From the NCBI GenBank assembly GCA_016709725.1, contig JADJMG010000015.1:10521-74520 (forward strand): 64,000 bases of DNA, read 5' to 3'. Positions 27,981 through 38,248 of this stretch are shown here, piece by piece. Below the pieces are notes generated by a model that saw nothing but the letters and a program-made list of their open reading frames with translations, had not been told where the DNA came from and did not search any database. Position 1 is the first letter of the stretch, and each line of letters begins with the position of its first letter. Position numbers and translations under genes: made by a program. The DNA comes from Bacteroidota bacterium (GTDB lineage: Bacteria > Bacteroidota > Bacteroidia > AKYH767-A > OLB10).

Positions 27981-28397
27981 TTATTGGGTAATATCAATTT
28001 CATGATCCACCCACACATCATTCATTTTATGATGCCTTTTCTGATTTCGGATATAATTGGCAATGTAATCAATGTTTGAATGATCGACCGAAAATGCACC
28101 ATAACCTATTTGCCACATGAAATTCGTATTTAGTAATTTTCGCTCATTAATATAATGGGAACTGCTGCCTTTAACGAATTTGATAATCTCTGAAATTGAT
28201 TTAGTTCTACTCATCAAAAACAAACAATGAACATGATCTGGCATTCCATTAATAATGACGACAGAACAACCCATATCATTAAATTTTGCTTTAATAAATT
28301 CATGAATCTCTTTCTCAATTGATGAATAAATCAATTTTTGTCTGTATTTAGTACTCCATACAGCATGAACTAGAATTCTGTTAAATGATGTTGACAT
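27981..28397 (-). CDS. IS200-like (Y1/HUH) transposase, RAYT type
   Basis: The protein has 138 residues from the ATG at 28397. It is a Y1-type single-strand DNA transposase: the metal-binding HUH motif is DHVHCLF, the N-terminus MSTSFNRILVHAVWSTKYRQ is typical and the catalytic tyrosine is in the final helix (DYIANYIRNQKRHHK). The HH near the end is shared with REP-associated tyrosine transposases (RAYTs), small single-copy relatives that act on palindromes. A perfect palindrome adjoins its 3' end. An upstream TTG at 28439 lies in the promoter and is not used. The gene looks intact and separates the RluA gene from ssrA. Confidence 0.85.
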   Translation of the reverse strand: MSTSFNRILVHAVWSTKYRQKLIYSSIEKEIHEFIKAKFNDMGCSVVIINGMPDHVHCLFLMSRTKSISEIIKFVKGSSSHYINERKLLNTNFMWQIGYGAFSVDHSNIDYIANYIRNQKRHHKMNDVWVDHEIDITQ

Positions 28398-28436
28398 AAA
28401 ATAATATTTGGAAAAATGTTTATATGAAATGATGGT

Positions 28437-28444
28437 CAAATTTA
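28437..28444 (-). promoter_or_regulatory. -7 element of the transposase gene
   Basis: On the minus strand this reads TAAATTTG, matching TAnnTTTG, about 39 bases before the start at 28397. It would give a short leader and makes the TTG at 28439 untranslatable. Confidence 0.4.
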
Positions 28445-28494
28445 ATGTAAAAAAGTAAAATAAGGTAAATTAAAAAATTCCTTTTTATAATAAA

Positions 28495-28522
28495 GCTCTC
28501 CGCCGCTAAAGCATCGGAGAGC
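28495..28522 (-). terminator. Terminator of ssrA
   Basis: In the minus direction, an 8-pair stem (GCTCTCCG / CGGAGAGC) around a 12-base loop is followed by TTTATTATAAAA. It starts 3 bases after the end of the tmRNA. Confidence 0.75.
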
Positions 28523-28525
28523 GAA

Positions 28526-28922
28526 GGTGGAGTCGGTGGGATTTGAACCCACGTCCAGCTAGGGAATCAACAAGCTTTCTACATGCTTAGTTTCTGCTTG
28601 GATTGTCGGGAAAACCTTAGGTGAGAACCAAACCAATGTTTTCCGTAGTTTCTTTATCTTATCGTACCGCCGAAACTTCGGTACGACCAGCCTGCCATTG
28701 TGATGCCCTAATCCTCCGCCCGGCAGGCGGGAGGCAGTGGTAGAGCAGCTCGTCTCGGCTCCTAGAGCCGTAGATGAAGTTAATTCCTATTAGGAATTAA
28801 GCAGCAAGCGCATAATTGTTTTCGCCAGTTAAAGCGATTGGAACTTGTGTTTTAAGGGATAAATTCCAACTCCCTGCATGCTTACCTGCGTATTACTCCT
28901 CCTGTCGATTCCTGTCGACCCC
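28526..28922 (-). ncRNA. ssrA: tmRNA (transfer-messenger RNA)
   Basis: About 397 bases on the minus strand. The 5' end GGGGTC (28922) pairs with the 3' GACTCC acceptor arm (28529-28534) as in tRNA-like tmRNA ends, and GTTCAAATCCCACC forms the T-arm. The tag frame runs from 28826 to 28797 and reads GENNYALAA followed by TAA, the usual type ending in ALAA that marks rescued proteins for proteolysis. The RNA releases stalled ribosomes in trans-translation with SmpB. The 3' CCA is not fully encoded (CC then T). A GC-rich hairpin (28713-28734) in the pseudoknot region resembles the dispersed CCTGCC/GGCAGG repeats. Confidence 0.97.
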
Positions 28923-28941
28923 ATATTTTCAAAGAACACCG

Positions 28942-28970
28942 CAAAGATACAAATAGCATATGAATTCAAT
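28942..28970 (-). promoter_or_regulatory. Promoter of ssrA
   Basis: In the minus direction, TATCTTTG (28949-28942) is an exact -7 element and ATTG (28970-28967) lies 17 bases upstream as a -33 candidate. The 5' end of mature tmRNA is 19 bases beyond the -7 element, allowing a short leader to be trimmed. Confidence 0.7.
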
Positions 28971-29198
28971 ATTAAGGATTTTGAGCATGGGTAAAACAAG
29001 GTATGAATTGGCTTCGAAATTGAATTTATCGTTGACCTTTTATAATTGTTTTTGCTTTTCTTCGATATTGAATTTTATCATTGCCTCGGTTGAGTTTTAC
29101 TTTTGTTGGTTCTAGGTTGTTGAAGGGATGTTTCAGTTTGTTTTAAATACTTACTTTATTATTTTTTATATCTTCATCGTTCCTATCTAAATCGTTTT

Positions 29199-30071
29199 AT
29201 GGAACTGAAAATTACCTCCCTCTCAAAGACTTATTCCAATGGTGTAAAAGCATTAAATAATGTTAACCTCACCATTTCAACCGGTATGTATGGTTTGCTC
29301 GGACCCAATGGCGCCGGGAAATCGACGCTGATGCGTACTATCGCTACCTTGCAAGAAGCGGATAGCGGTACCGTTAGGTTGGGCGTTTTAGATGTGCTCA
29401 AGGAAAAATTGGAAGTGCGTAAACTATTAGGTTATTTGCCCCAGGAATTTGGCGTTTATCCAAAAGTATCAGCCTATGATATGTTGGAGCATATTGCCAT
29501 ATTAAAAGGAATCAGCGTTGATCGAAAAACAGTTGTTGAAGATTTATTAAAACGTGTAAACCTTTGGGATGTTCGTAAAAAAGCACTCGGTGGATTTTCT
29601 GGAGGAATGAAGCAACGCTTTGGTATTGCTCAAGCTTTACTCGGAGATCCTAAATTGATTATTGTTGACGAACCTACCGCAGGATTAGATCCTGGAGAAC
29701 GTAATCGCTTTTATAATTTGTTGAGTGAGATCGGAGAACAAGTAATTGTGATTTTGTCAACGCATATCGTGGATGACGTAAAGGAACTTTGTAGTCAGAT
29801 GGCAATTATCGATAAAGGAACGGTGCTTTTTGAAGGGAGTCCGATGGATGCCCTTACTTCTATCGATGGAAAAATTTGGCGTCGCGAAGTAAGTAAGCAG
29901 GATATTCCAGCGTTTACCGAAAAGTATCCTGTAATTTCTACCCGTATGGTTGCAGGTAAACCACTTGCTCATGTCTATAGCGATCATTCACCTGATGCAG
30001 ATTTCGATTCTATTCAAGGAGATTTGGAAGATGTGTTTTTCACACATATCAAAGGTTTTCGTAATCAATAA
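29199..30071 (+). CDS. ABC transporter ATP-binding protein
   Basis: The 290-residue ATPase has Walker A GPNGAGKST, the Q-loop Q in YLPQEFGV, the signature FSGGMKQR, Walker B LIIVDEPTAGLD and the H-loop STHIVDD. It should power the permease encoded next. The downstream gene is an ABC-2-type permease fused to an M1 peptidase, as is common in the Bacteroidota. Substrate unknown. A 164-base gap with a nested inverted repeat separates the two. Confidence 0.94.
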   Translation: MELKITSLSKTYSNGVKALNNVNLTISTGMYGLLGPNGAGKSTLMRTIATLQEADSGTVRLGVLDVLKEKLEVRKLLGYLPQEFGVYPKVSAYDMLEHIAILKGISVDRKTVVEDLLKRVNLWDVRKKALGGFSGGMKQRFGIAQALLGDPKLIIVDEPTAGLDPGERNRFYNLLSEIGEQVIVILSTHIVDDVKELCSQMAIIDKGTVLFEGSPMDALTSIDGKIWRREVSKQDIPAFTEKYPVISTRMVAGKPLAHVYSDHSPDADFDSIQGDLEDVFFTHIKGFRNQ

Positions 30072-30089
30072 TTGTAAATTGTGTTTGTC

Positions 30090-30193
30090 CATAATGTCCG
30101 ATTTCGTCATTACTCTTGTCTTGAAAACAATCATTTATTGTAATAAACTCCTTGGTTTTCAAGACTGCGAAAGCCTCGAACTCGAACATTATG
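30090..30193. repeat. Nested inverted repeat in the ABC operon
   Basis: Outer arms CATAATGT (30090-30097) and ACATTATG (30186-30193) enclose inner arms GTCTTGAAAAC (30118-30128) and GTTTTCAAGAC (30155-30165). The whole 104 bases form a long imperfect stem. It lies between two co-directional genes, with no T-run, so it is more like a mobile or processing element than a terminator. Confidence 0.55.
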
Positions 30194-30235
30194 ATCCAAA
30201 CGCTAACTTAATAGACAGACTCTAAATAGAAATCT

Positions 30236-33200
30236 ATGTTTAAACATATTCTGAAATTCGAATTACGATATTGGTTTCGACAACCGATGTTGTATATTTT
30301 TATTTTGATTAATGCCGCTTTGATCTTTGGTGCAAGCTCCAGTGATTCGATTACAGTAGGATCTCAAACCGGCAATGTAAATAAGAATGCTCCTTTTGTA
30401 GTTGAGCAATTTTATTCCATCATGTCTCTGTTTTCTTTGTTAATGATTACCGCGTTTTTAAATTCCGCTGCAGCGCGTGATTTTATGGAAAAGACAAGCC
30501 AAATTTTATTCACCACTCCTATTAAGAAAAGAGATTTTATTTTGGGCCGATTTTTTGGTGCCGTTATCATCTGTATGATTCCTTTTCTGGGTGTATCGAT
30601 TGGAAATTTGATCGGCGTACAAATGCCATGGTTGGATGAAAGTTTGAGAGGTCCCACATTTTGGTCGGGACATATTCATGGATTCTTGATTTTTGTTGTT
30701 CCGAATATGTTTTTTGCAGGTGCCGTAATTTTTAGTATCGCTGCATTGACAAGAAGCACCATCCTCTCATTTGTTGGTTCGATTGGATTGTTAGTAGGAT
30801 ATATAATCTCGCAAAATTTGATTCGTGATATTGATTCGGAAGTGATAGGTGCTATGCTGGATCCTTTTGGAATGAGAACTTTTTCGGTGGCTACAAAATA
30901 TTGGACAGTGGATGATAAGAATACCATGTCGATGGGATTTGAAGGCCTGCTCTTAATGAATCGATTAATTTGGATGGGTGTGGGTGTGTTGGTTTTAATT
31001 TTTACTTACTATCGTTTTAGCTTTTCGGAGAAGTCGAGGGGTTCAAAGAAGAAAGCAAAATCGGAGGAGAAGATTGAAAATGTGGCTTTGCGTTCATGGG
31101 TTCCTTTAATTTCAGTGAAGCCGATCTTTAACTCAACGCTTACAGCAAGGCAAATTGTTAGTCAAGTAAAGTTGGAAACGATTTCCATTTTGAAGAATAC
31201 TGCTTTTATCGTGATCATGATTTTCGGTGCCATCAATTTAATTTCTTCGATGTCTTTTGCCACTTCGCAAGGGTATGGATTAACTGCATTTCCAGTGACG
31301 TATCAGGTGCTCGATATCATAGAAGGTTCCTTTTATTTATTCATTGTAGCAGTAATCACTTTTTATTCTGGTGTAATTGTTTGGAAAGAAAGAGATAATA
31401 AGGTGAGTGATATTTATGATGCCTTCCCTATTCCGACTGGATGCCGCTTATCTCTAAAATGATTGCTTTATGGCTAGTGATTGAAACTTTATTGATCATT
31501 GGTTGCCTCATTGGAATTATTACACAAATTCTTCATGGCTTTGGAGATATTCGATTAGGTGTTTATTTAATTCAGATGATTGTCATCAGCGGTTTGAGCT
31601 TTTTAAGTTTAATAGCGTTGAGTGTGTTTATTCATATTCTGGTTAATAATAAGTATCTCGGATATTTTATTTTGTTGCTTTCGTCATTACAAATAATTTT
31701 GTTTGGCCTGCTTTAGATGTTGAAACCAATTTGATTCCGTTTGGAAGTAGTCCAAGTTTAATTTATTCAGATATGAATAAATTCGGACCATTTTTGACTG
31801 GAACTTTAGCCTTTGAATTCTATTGGCTCCTTTTTAGTATTGTATTATTGATGTTCGGGTTTTTATTCTGGATTCGCGGTCGGGATGTAAGTTTTAAAAT
31901 TCGAACTACTATTGCGAAACATCGTTTTCCCATGGTGAAATTACCCTTGCTGGTTGCTCTGTTTGCTTGGATTGTCTTTGGTTCTTTCTTGTATTATAAT
32001 TCGAAAGTGTTAAATGAGTTTACTACTTCCAAAGAGGATGAAAAGTCGCAAGCTGATTATGAGAAAACCTATAAGCGCTATGAATTGAATCCACAACCTC
32101 GTGTAGTCGCTGTCGAATATCAAATTGATTTGTTTCCGGTTGAGCGACGTCTTGACGTTAAATCGACACAATGGATTAAAAATAAGAGTACAGTTGTGAT
32201 TGATTCTATTTTCTTTACTGTCCCCAATGATTTTGAATTTAAGTTGGATGTTCCTTCTGCTAAATTAGTGTTGAATGATTCTTTATTACAATTTCAAATT
32301 TATCGATTGAATAGCGGTCTACAGCCTGGCGATAGTTTATTATTAACGATGAGTTCATCTTACCAAGCTGATGGAATTGAAAATGAAGTGAGCAACACCA
32401 ACATTGTGAGTAATGGTTCATTCTTTAACAATAGCAGTTTCCTTCCGATGATTGGTTATCAAGCCAACTATGAAATTCAAGATAAGAACGATCGTAAGAA
32501 GAAAGATTTAGCTCCTCGTAAACGTATGCCTTTATTATCGAAGGATCCTAAATCCAGAATGGATAATTACATCAGCAATAATTCAGATTGGGTAACGGTA
32601 AAAACCATTTTTAGTACGAGTGAAGAACAAATTGCCATTGCTCCTGGATCGTTGAAAAGGCAATGGAAGAAAGATGGACGCAGTTATTTTGAATATGAAT
32701 TGGATCACTACTCCTTAAATTTCTATTCGTTTTTATCTGCGCGGTTTGAGACGAAAACAAAGATGCATAAAGGAATTAGTTTGGAAGTATATTACGATAA
32801 AGCGCATCCTTACAATGTAGATAAAATGTTGATGTCGATGGAAAAAGCCATCGATTACTACACCGAGAACTTCGGTCCGTATGCGCACAAGCAAGCCCGA
32901 ATTATAGAGTTTCCGCGCTATGCAAGTTTTGCTCAAGCTTTTCCTGGAACCATGCCTTACTCTGAGTCGACTGGGTTTATAGCCAATCTAGAAGATTCGG
33001 ATGATATCGATATGGTGACTTATGTGGTAGCGCATGAAATGGGACATCAATGGTGGGCACATCAAGTAATCTTTCAGAGTCCATGGCGCAGTATTCGGCA
33101 TTAATGGTCATGGAAAAGATGTATGGAAAGGATCAAATGCATAAGTTCCTTCGTTATGAAATGGATCGTTACTTACGTTCACGCGGTACCGAAAGTGAGA

Positions 33201-33787
33201 AGGAATGTGCCCTCGAAGAAGTGGAGAATCAAGGTTACGTGCATTATAATAAAGCCAGTGTTATCATGTATTATTTTAAAGAGATGGTTGGTGAGAAGAA
33301 TGTAAATGCAGCATTAAAAAACTTAGTGGATAGTTTCGCCTATCGCCAACCACCCTACCCTGGTTCGTATGAATTAGTAGATCGATTTGAAGCCGCTACT
33401 CCGGACAGTTTGAAATATCTAATTACTGATTTATTTAAGAAGATGACGATCTTTAATAATCGTGTGTTGGAAGCCACTTCTAAAAAAGTTAAAGATGGAT
33501 ATGAAACTACTTTCAAGGTGCGAACTGATAAAATGTATGCCGATTCACTAGGTAAAGAAACTAAAATTGGTATTCATGACTGGATCGAGATTGGCGTTTT
33601 GGCAAAACCTGCCGAAGGTAAGAAAATGGGAAAAGCATTGCATCTTAAAAAAGTATTGTTCGATAAAATGGAGAGGTCATTTACGATACATACCAAGGAT
33701 GAACCGTATCAAGTGGGTGTTGATCCTTACTATTATTTAATAGATCGTGTGCCGTCGGATAATTTGAAGAAGATTACGATGAATTAG
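30236..33787 (+). CDS. ABC-2 permease fused to M1 aminopeptidase (three frame breaks)
   Basis: About 1184 codons, the usual length for this Bacteroidota fusion. The first half has two sets of membrane segments of an ABC-2 permease. The C-terminal half is an M1-type metallopeptidase, with HEMGH (33033-33047) as the zinc motif and LSES carrying the third ligand Glu (33077). Frame breaks occur at about 31438 (one T restores PTWMPLIS), at about 31691-31699 (one base restores FVWPALDV) and at about 33065, where only 29 bases lie between HEMGH and the Glu instead of about 54-57, so about 25-28 bases are missing. I treat it as one gene, with the missing piece probably an assembly fault. It pairs with the upstream ATPase. 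Confidence 0.85.
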
Positions 33788-33807
33788 TATTTATCGAATT
33801 TTTAAAC

Positions 33808-33854
33808 GCAGCGAAAGCAACGTCCCGAAGCATCGGGAGCGCAACGTTCGCTGC
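33808..33854. repeat. Hairpin-forming palindrome
   Basis: GCAGCGAA (33808-33815) pairs with TTCGCTGC (33847-33854), and CCCGA pairs with TCGGG inside. AACGT is repeated on both arms. It lies downstream of the fused permease gene and may be a terminator without a T-run or a dispersed repeat. Confidence 0.45.
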
Positions 33855-33887
33855 GAGTGCATTATTCAACGTTACTCAGAGCGCAGC

Positions 33888-33962
33888 AATTCTTAATTCT
33901 TAATTCTTAATTCTTAATTCTTAATTCTTAATTCTTAATTCTTAATTCTTAATTCTTAATTC
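33888..33962. repeat. Heptanucleotide tandem repeat (AATTCTT)n
   Basis: About 10.7 perfect copies of the 7-base unit. Its right end enters the stop codon of the BaiN-like gene (TAA at 33949-33951), so copy-number change would alter that gene's 3' end. Repeats of 7 bases change the frame with each unit. Confidence 0.9.
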
Positions 33963-35181
33963 CCTCCGCGGCTATCCACCCCGACGTCCACGCATGTTGA
34001 AAATTGAAGCCTCCGGTAACGGCATCTACATTCACCACTTCACCAGCGAAAAAGAGTCCTTGGATTTTATGGGAGGCATAGGTTTTGAAGTTGATTTCAT
34101 CTAGTGAGACACCTCCGCAGGTTACGAATTCATCTTTAAAAGTACTCTTGCCATTTACTTTGTAATTTCCGTGTAAGAGTTCTTCCATTAATTTTTGTAG
34201 TTCTTTATTGCTTAAATCCGCCCAGTTTAAATCGAAAGAGATATCGGATTTTCCTAAGAGATAATTCCAGAGTCGTTTACTTAATACATCAAATGGAGAA
34301 AAAGAACTTACTTGTTTCCGACTTTCAGTACTTCTTAATCTTTTCAATTTTGTCAATAGCGTTTCATCATTTTCTTCAGGAAGATAGGAAACTGTTAATG
34401 TAAAATTATAATTCAACCCTTTTAAATCAAGCGCGCCCCAGGCTGATAATTTTAAAATGGCCGGACCGCTCATTCCCCAATGCGTAATTAATAAGGGACC
34501 TTCCGTTTTTAGTTTTGTTCCTTGAATCTTTAGCGAAGTATGTTCAACACTGGTTCCCGACAATTCATGCAAATTCATATCCTTTACATTAAATGTGAAT
34601 AGCGAAGGTGCGGGTTCTTCTATTTTAATTCCTAAAGATTTTAATTGATTCCAAACTAATTCACTGCTTCCTGTCGCAATGAGGAGAGCATCGGCTACAA
34701 AATTAGTTTGATCATTAAAAGTAATTTTCCAATGATTTTCTTCACGAAAAAATGTACTTACTCCTTGTTGTGTATGAATTCTTACTCCTAATCTTTGGGC
34801 TTCCTCTAAAAAACAATTGATAATAGTTTGTGATGAATCGGTAACCGGAAACATCCTTCCATCCTCTTCTGTTTTTAATAACACGCCTCTTTCTTTAAAC
34901 CAAGTGATGGTGTCGGTAGGTGAAAATCGTTTAAAAGGCGATGCAAGTTGTTTACTTCCTCGAGGATAAAATTGAACTAATGTTCGGTTGTCAAAACAGG
35001 CATGTGTTACATTGCAACGACCTCCGCCCGATACTTTTACTTTACTTAATAATTGTGTGCTCTTCTCGAAAATATGCACCTCACATTGCGGATCGATTTC
35101 GGCAAGATGAAGGGCTGCGAAAAATCCCGCAGCCCCTCCTCCTATAATCGCAGCCTTTCTGGCTTTTTTAATATCTCGCAT
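33949..35181 (-). CDS. BaiN/HI0933-family flavoprotein
   Basis: The 410-residue NAD(P)/FAD-dependent oxidoreductase belongs to the HI0933/BaiN/YhiN family. The N-terminus has the FAD Rossmann motif IIGGGAAGFFAA and an acidic residue (E in HIFEKS) that binds ribose; KVKVSGGGRCNVTHA is the family's conserved segment, and GGVSLDEINFKTYAS and GLFFAGEVVNVDAVTGGFNFQHAWTSG close the FAD fold. The in vivo substrate of most members is not known. The 3' end runs into a heptanucleotide repeat. Confidence 0.9.
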   Translation of the reverse strand: MRDIKKARKAAIIGGGAAGFFAALHLAEIDPQCEVHIFEKSTQLLSKVKVSGGGRCNVTHACFDNRTLVQFYPRGSKQLASPFKRFSPTDTITWFKERGVLLKTEEDGRMFPVTDSSQTIINCFLEEAQRLGVRIHTQQGVSTFFREENHWKITFNDQTNFVADALLIATGSSELVWNQLKSLGIKIEEPAPSLFTFNVKDMNLHELSGTSVEHTSLKIQGTKLKTEGPLLITHWGMSGPAILKLSAWGALDLKGLNYNFTLTVSYLPEENDETLLTKLKRLRSTESRKQVSSFSPFDVLSKRLWNYLLGKSDISFDLNWADLSNKELQKLMEELLHGNYKVNGKSTFKDEFVTCGGVSLDEINFKTYASHKIQGLFFAGEVVNVDAVTGGFNFQHAWTSGWIAAEGIKN

Positions 35182-35219
35182 GCATCGAATTCACAGAGGG
35201 AACTGTTGTCAACTAATAA

Positions 35220-36761
35220 TTATTTTCTAAAAACATCATTCGATTCAACAATCGTAATACTTCCCGTTTTCATAGGAAATGATTTTACGATTTCATCTTC
35301 TGCCAAAATTTCCTTCGTTAAAACACTTTTTAAGGCAGCACTATAACTCATTGGTGAAACCATATTTTCACGAAGTGAGCGTGCTAAAGGCACCACCTCA
35401 CTTTTGTCGGTGATGATGCTTACGAACATATTATCACTTTGCCAGTATTTTTTAATAGCGGCATTTACTTTTTCTAAAGTACAGGCGGCTAATAATTGAT
35501 CTGCTGAACTTAACCAATTATCACGTTTGTAGAATTTACTGTCCATCAAATATCCTAATTGTTGTTCTGCAGTTTGAGCATATAGCTTCATGTACGAACG
35601 TAAGAAATCGCGTGTTAAATTAAAATCTTCTTGAGACATACCATCTTTCACCAATAAATTCAATTCGCGAACTGCCATGCGTAATGCAAAATGTGCATGT
35701 CCAATTTCGATGGAATCTAATTCTGGATATTGTCCTTTCAATCCTTTTGCAGTTTGTACTGGACGAATCCAAAGTGAAAAGTAATTACTACTGCGTGGAT
35801 ATCCCGGGCGAGGCAGCATATTTGAACCTCCATTGTTGTACCATTCAATATACGAATAGTCTCCGTAGTTCATGGAACGTTGTTCACGAATTTTCTGATA
35901 TAATCTAGAATACGATTTGCGATGCTCCCCTAACCAACTGTTAGCAATCATTAATGCAGCGAAATCATCGTCAGAACGCGTGATGGGAAGTTTAAATCCG
36001 GTGAAGATGGCAGAACCCAATGCATTGTCTTTTGAAATGATTTCCACTTCCATACCATTCGATTGACGAGCGGATCCTGGGGTTGGAATCGTTACTTTTA
36101 ATGATGGTAAGGTGTTGAGCATTGTCTTTAACTTCAATAAAAATTCTGGGGTGTAGTTGCCAGCAATTCCCAACGACAAATTATCTTTTGTGAAATAACT
36201 TGAGTAATGAGATTTTACATCTTCTAAAGTACAATTCATCACCCCGGCGGTTGTTCCAGCAACGGGATGTTGGTAATTCGTGCCTCTGAATAAAAAATCT
36301 TCCAAGGTCTTTTTAGAATATTCTTCATCGGAAGAAGTACGGATCACTTCATCCACATAATTCTGCTGATTCGATTTTACACGTTTAAAATCTTCCTCAT
36401 CAAATCGCGGTGTTTGAATGAGTCCAGCTAAGATGGGATAAAATTTATCTAGGTGATCTTTATGAACACTGAATGTAAAGACGCAAACTTCTTTATCTAC
36501 AGAGACACCATACCCTGCCGCCCATGGATAAATAATATCTTTAATTTCAGTACTGGAATATTGTTTTGAACCACCTTCAGAAATTAAATTCGCAGTTAAA
36601 TTCGTTAATCCATGTTTAGTTGCAGGATCAGAAATAGAGCCGTTTCTAAACATTAATTTCACAACGATGATATCGGACTTTGGCATTTTCAATTCTACGA
36701 CTTCCATTGCGTTGGCCGAAATGGTGAAGTGTAGAAGGAGAAGGAATAATATTTTTTTCAT
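35220..36761 (-). CDS. M16 family peptidase, non-catalytic partner
   Basis: The 513-residue protein has a signal peptide (MKKILFLLLLHFTISANA) and the fold of M16 (pitrilysin-like) peptidases, but lacks the HxxEH zinc motif: the corresponding region reads HGLTNLTANLISEGG. This is typical of the non-catalytic partner in two-gene M16 pairs. The gene directly upstream encodes the catalytic partner, with a 20-base gap, so they form an operon and probably a periplasmic heterodimer. Confidence 0.88.
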   Translation of the reverse strand: MKKILFLLLLHFTISANAMEVVELKMPKSDIIVVKLMFRNGSISDPATKHGLTNLTANLISEGGSKQYSSTEIKDIIYPWAAGYGVSVDKEVCVFTFSVHKDHLDKFYPILAGLIQTPRFDEEDFKRVKSNQQNYVDEVIRTSSDEEYSKKTLEDFLFRGTNYQHPVAGTTAGVMNCTLEDVKSHYSSYFTKDNLSLGIAGNYTPEFLLKLKTMLNTLPSLKVTIPTPGSARQSNGMEVEIISKDNALGSAIFTGFKLPITRSDDDFAALMIANSWLGEHRKSYSRLYQKIREQRSMNYGDYSYIEWYNNGGSNMLPRPGYPRSSNYFSLWIRPVQTAKGLKGQYPELDSIEIGHAHFALRMAVRELNLLVKDGMSQEDFNLTRDFLRSYMKLYAQTAEQQLGYLMDSKFYKRDNWLSSADQLLAACTLEKVNAAIKKYWQSDNMFVSIITDKSEVVPLARSLRENMVSPMSYSAALKSVLTKEILAEDEIVKSFPMKTGSITIVESNDVFRK

Positions 36762-36781
36762 TTTATATTTGCTCTATTAAA

Positions 36782-38143
36782 TTATTTAATTGGACAATTT
36801 TCATGTCCAGAAATAGTTGAAATGGTAAGTCCAGTTGGAATGAGATACTTCTTCGCTGCTTCCATCATATCGTTGGCCGTTACTTTATCATAAAGTGCAT
36901 ACGTAATGTTTACACTTTCAGGATTATTAGTAACCCAAGTGAAAAAGAAAGATTGTTGGCTATTTGCGAAGGACTATCCATACACATTGCAAAACCATAA
37001 CGCAATCTAGATTTTGCATCTGCTATTTCTTTTTCTGAAAAAGGTTTTGTCTTAGCTTCTTCAATAGCTTTTGTAATTTCATCTCTGACATATTGCATGT
37101 CTTTTTCATCAACTAACGAAGCTTGAACACTCGCTAAGTAGGGATCTCTGGTAAAGAAAAAATTGCCATCCACCGACCTTGCTTTTTGTTCCGTCACCAC
37201 CAGTTTATTATACAAAGCTGATTTTTCAGAAAATAACATCGTCATGAATAAATCCAAGGCTACTGTTTCCGTATTCTTATCTGTATACGCAGGTGCTTTG
37301 TAGTTCAGAGAAACTACGGGTGGGAATTTCGCTTTTTGGATGTGCGCATAGCGAGTTTCATTTTGTTTTGGCTCGGGAGGTACAGGACTCACATAGTCGC
37401 CTTTTTTTCCAAGTACCAAAATATTGTTCGGCAAGTTTATTTACTTTTTCCTCTGTAACATCTCCAACTACAATGATGGTAGTATATTCTGGACGATAAA
37501 ATCGTTTGAAAAATTCCATGCTATACTCATACTGATTTGGCATATCCACAACATCTTTAAAGAAACCCATGGTTGTATGCTTGTAAGTGTGTGAAGTAAA
37601 GGCTACATCGTTCATCTTTTCGTCCATTTGTGAATAAGGACTTGCTGAATTCTTCGTATACTCCCCTTTCACAGCTCCGGCTTCTGTTTTAAAATCTTGA
37701 ATAGAATATTTAAGATTCATGAAACGATCCGCTTCCAGCTCAAACATTTTTTCCAATTTTTGAGCATTGCCAGTCATGTGGTAAACCGTTCGGTCAAGCC
37801 ATGTGTTTGCATTGGCACTCGCTCCTGTGGCTTTTAATGCATCACTGTATTGTTCTTTCGAATATTTTTCAGTGCCTCTAAACATCATGTGTTCGAAGAA
37901 ATGGGCGAAGCCAGTTTTTCCTTCTTCAATTTCATCGCGTGATCCTACACGCACCACGATGTAAAAAGCCGCTAAGCCTGGACTATCATACGGCACAGTA
38001 ACCACGTTAAGTCCATTCGCCATTTTATGTTGAAGAATGGGATAAGGTAAAATTTTCTTTGGTGTAGCATTGGCATCAACTCCAGCCCATGTGGTCTGCA
38101 ACATGCAGATTATCGCTAGGAGTAAAACTTTAAATTTTTTCAT
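36782..38143 (-). CDS. M16 family zinc peptidase, catalytic partner (two frame breaks)
   Basis: A signal peptide (cleavage near TTWA) is followed by an M16 catalytic domain with HFFEH at residues 81-85 (HxxEH zinc ligands) and a downstream Glu in the ELEADR region. The frame breaks twice: at the T-run 37402-37408, where seven instead of six T residues occur, and at the A-run 36944-36948, where one is missing. Correcting both gives one frame ending at 36782 with GHENCPIK, about 453 residues, as usual for the short form. It pairs with the non-catalytic gene downstream. Confidence 0.85.
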
Positions 38144-38248
38144 ATTTTTTTTATTGATTTACGAATATAACAAACACGTTAGTTTAGAGATGGAGAATTC
38201 GACCATCTACCTAAAACGAACGACCAAAATGAATGAATTGAATTGAAA

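Noticed and set aside
27885..28079. Plus-strand frame over the palindrome and transposase
   Set aside because: It runs through the palindrome and opposite the transposase without a family match.
28526..28560. A tRNA gene on the minus strand
   Set aside because: The T-arm and acceptor belong to the tmRNA, which has no anticodon arm.
30118..30165. Terminator between ABC ATPase and permease
   Set aside because: No T-run follows and the genes normally act together.
33888..33962. CRISPR array
   Set aside because: Units are 7 bases without spacers; it is a simple tandem repeat. The collagen repeats were rejected for the same reason.
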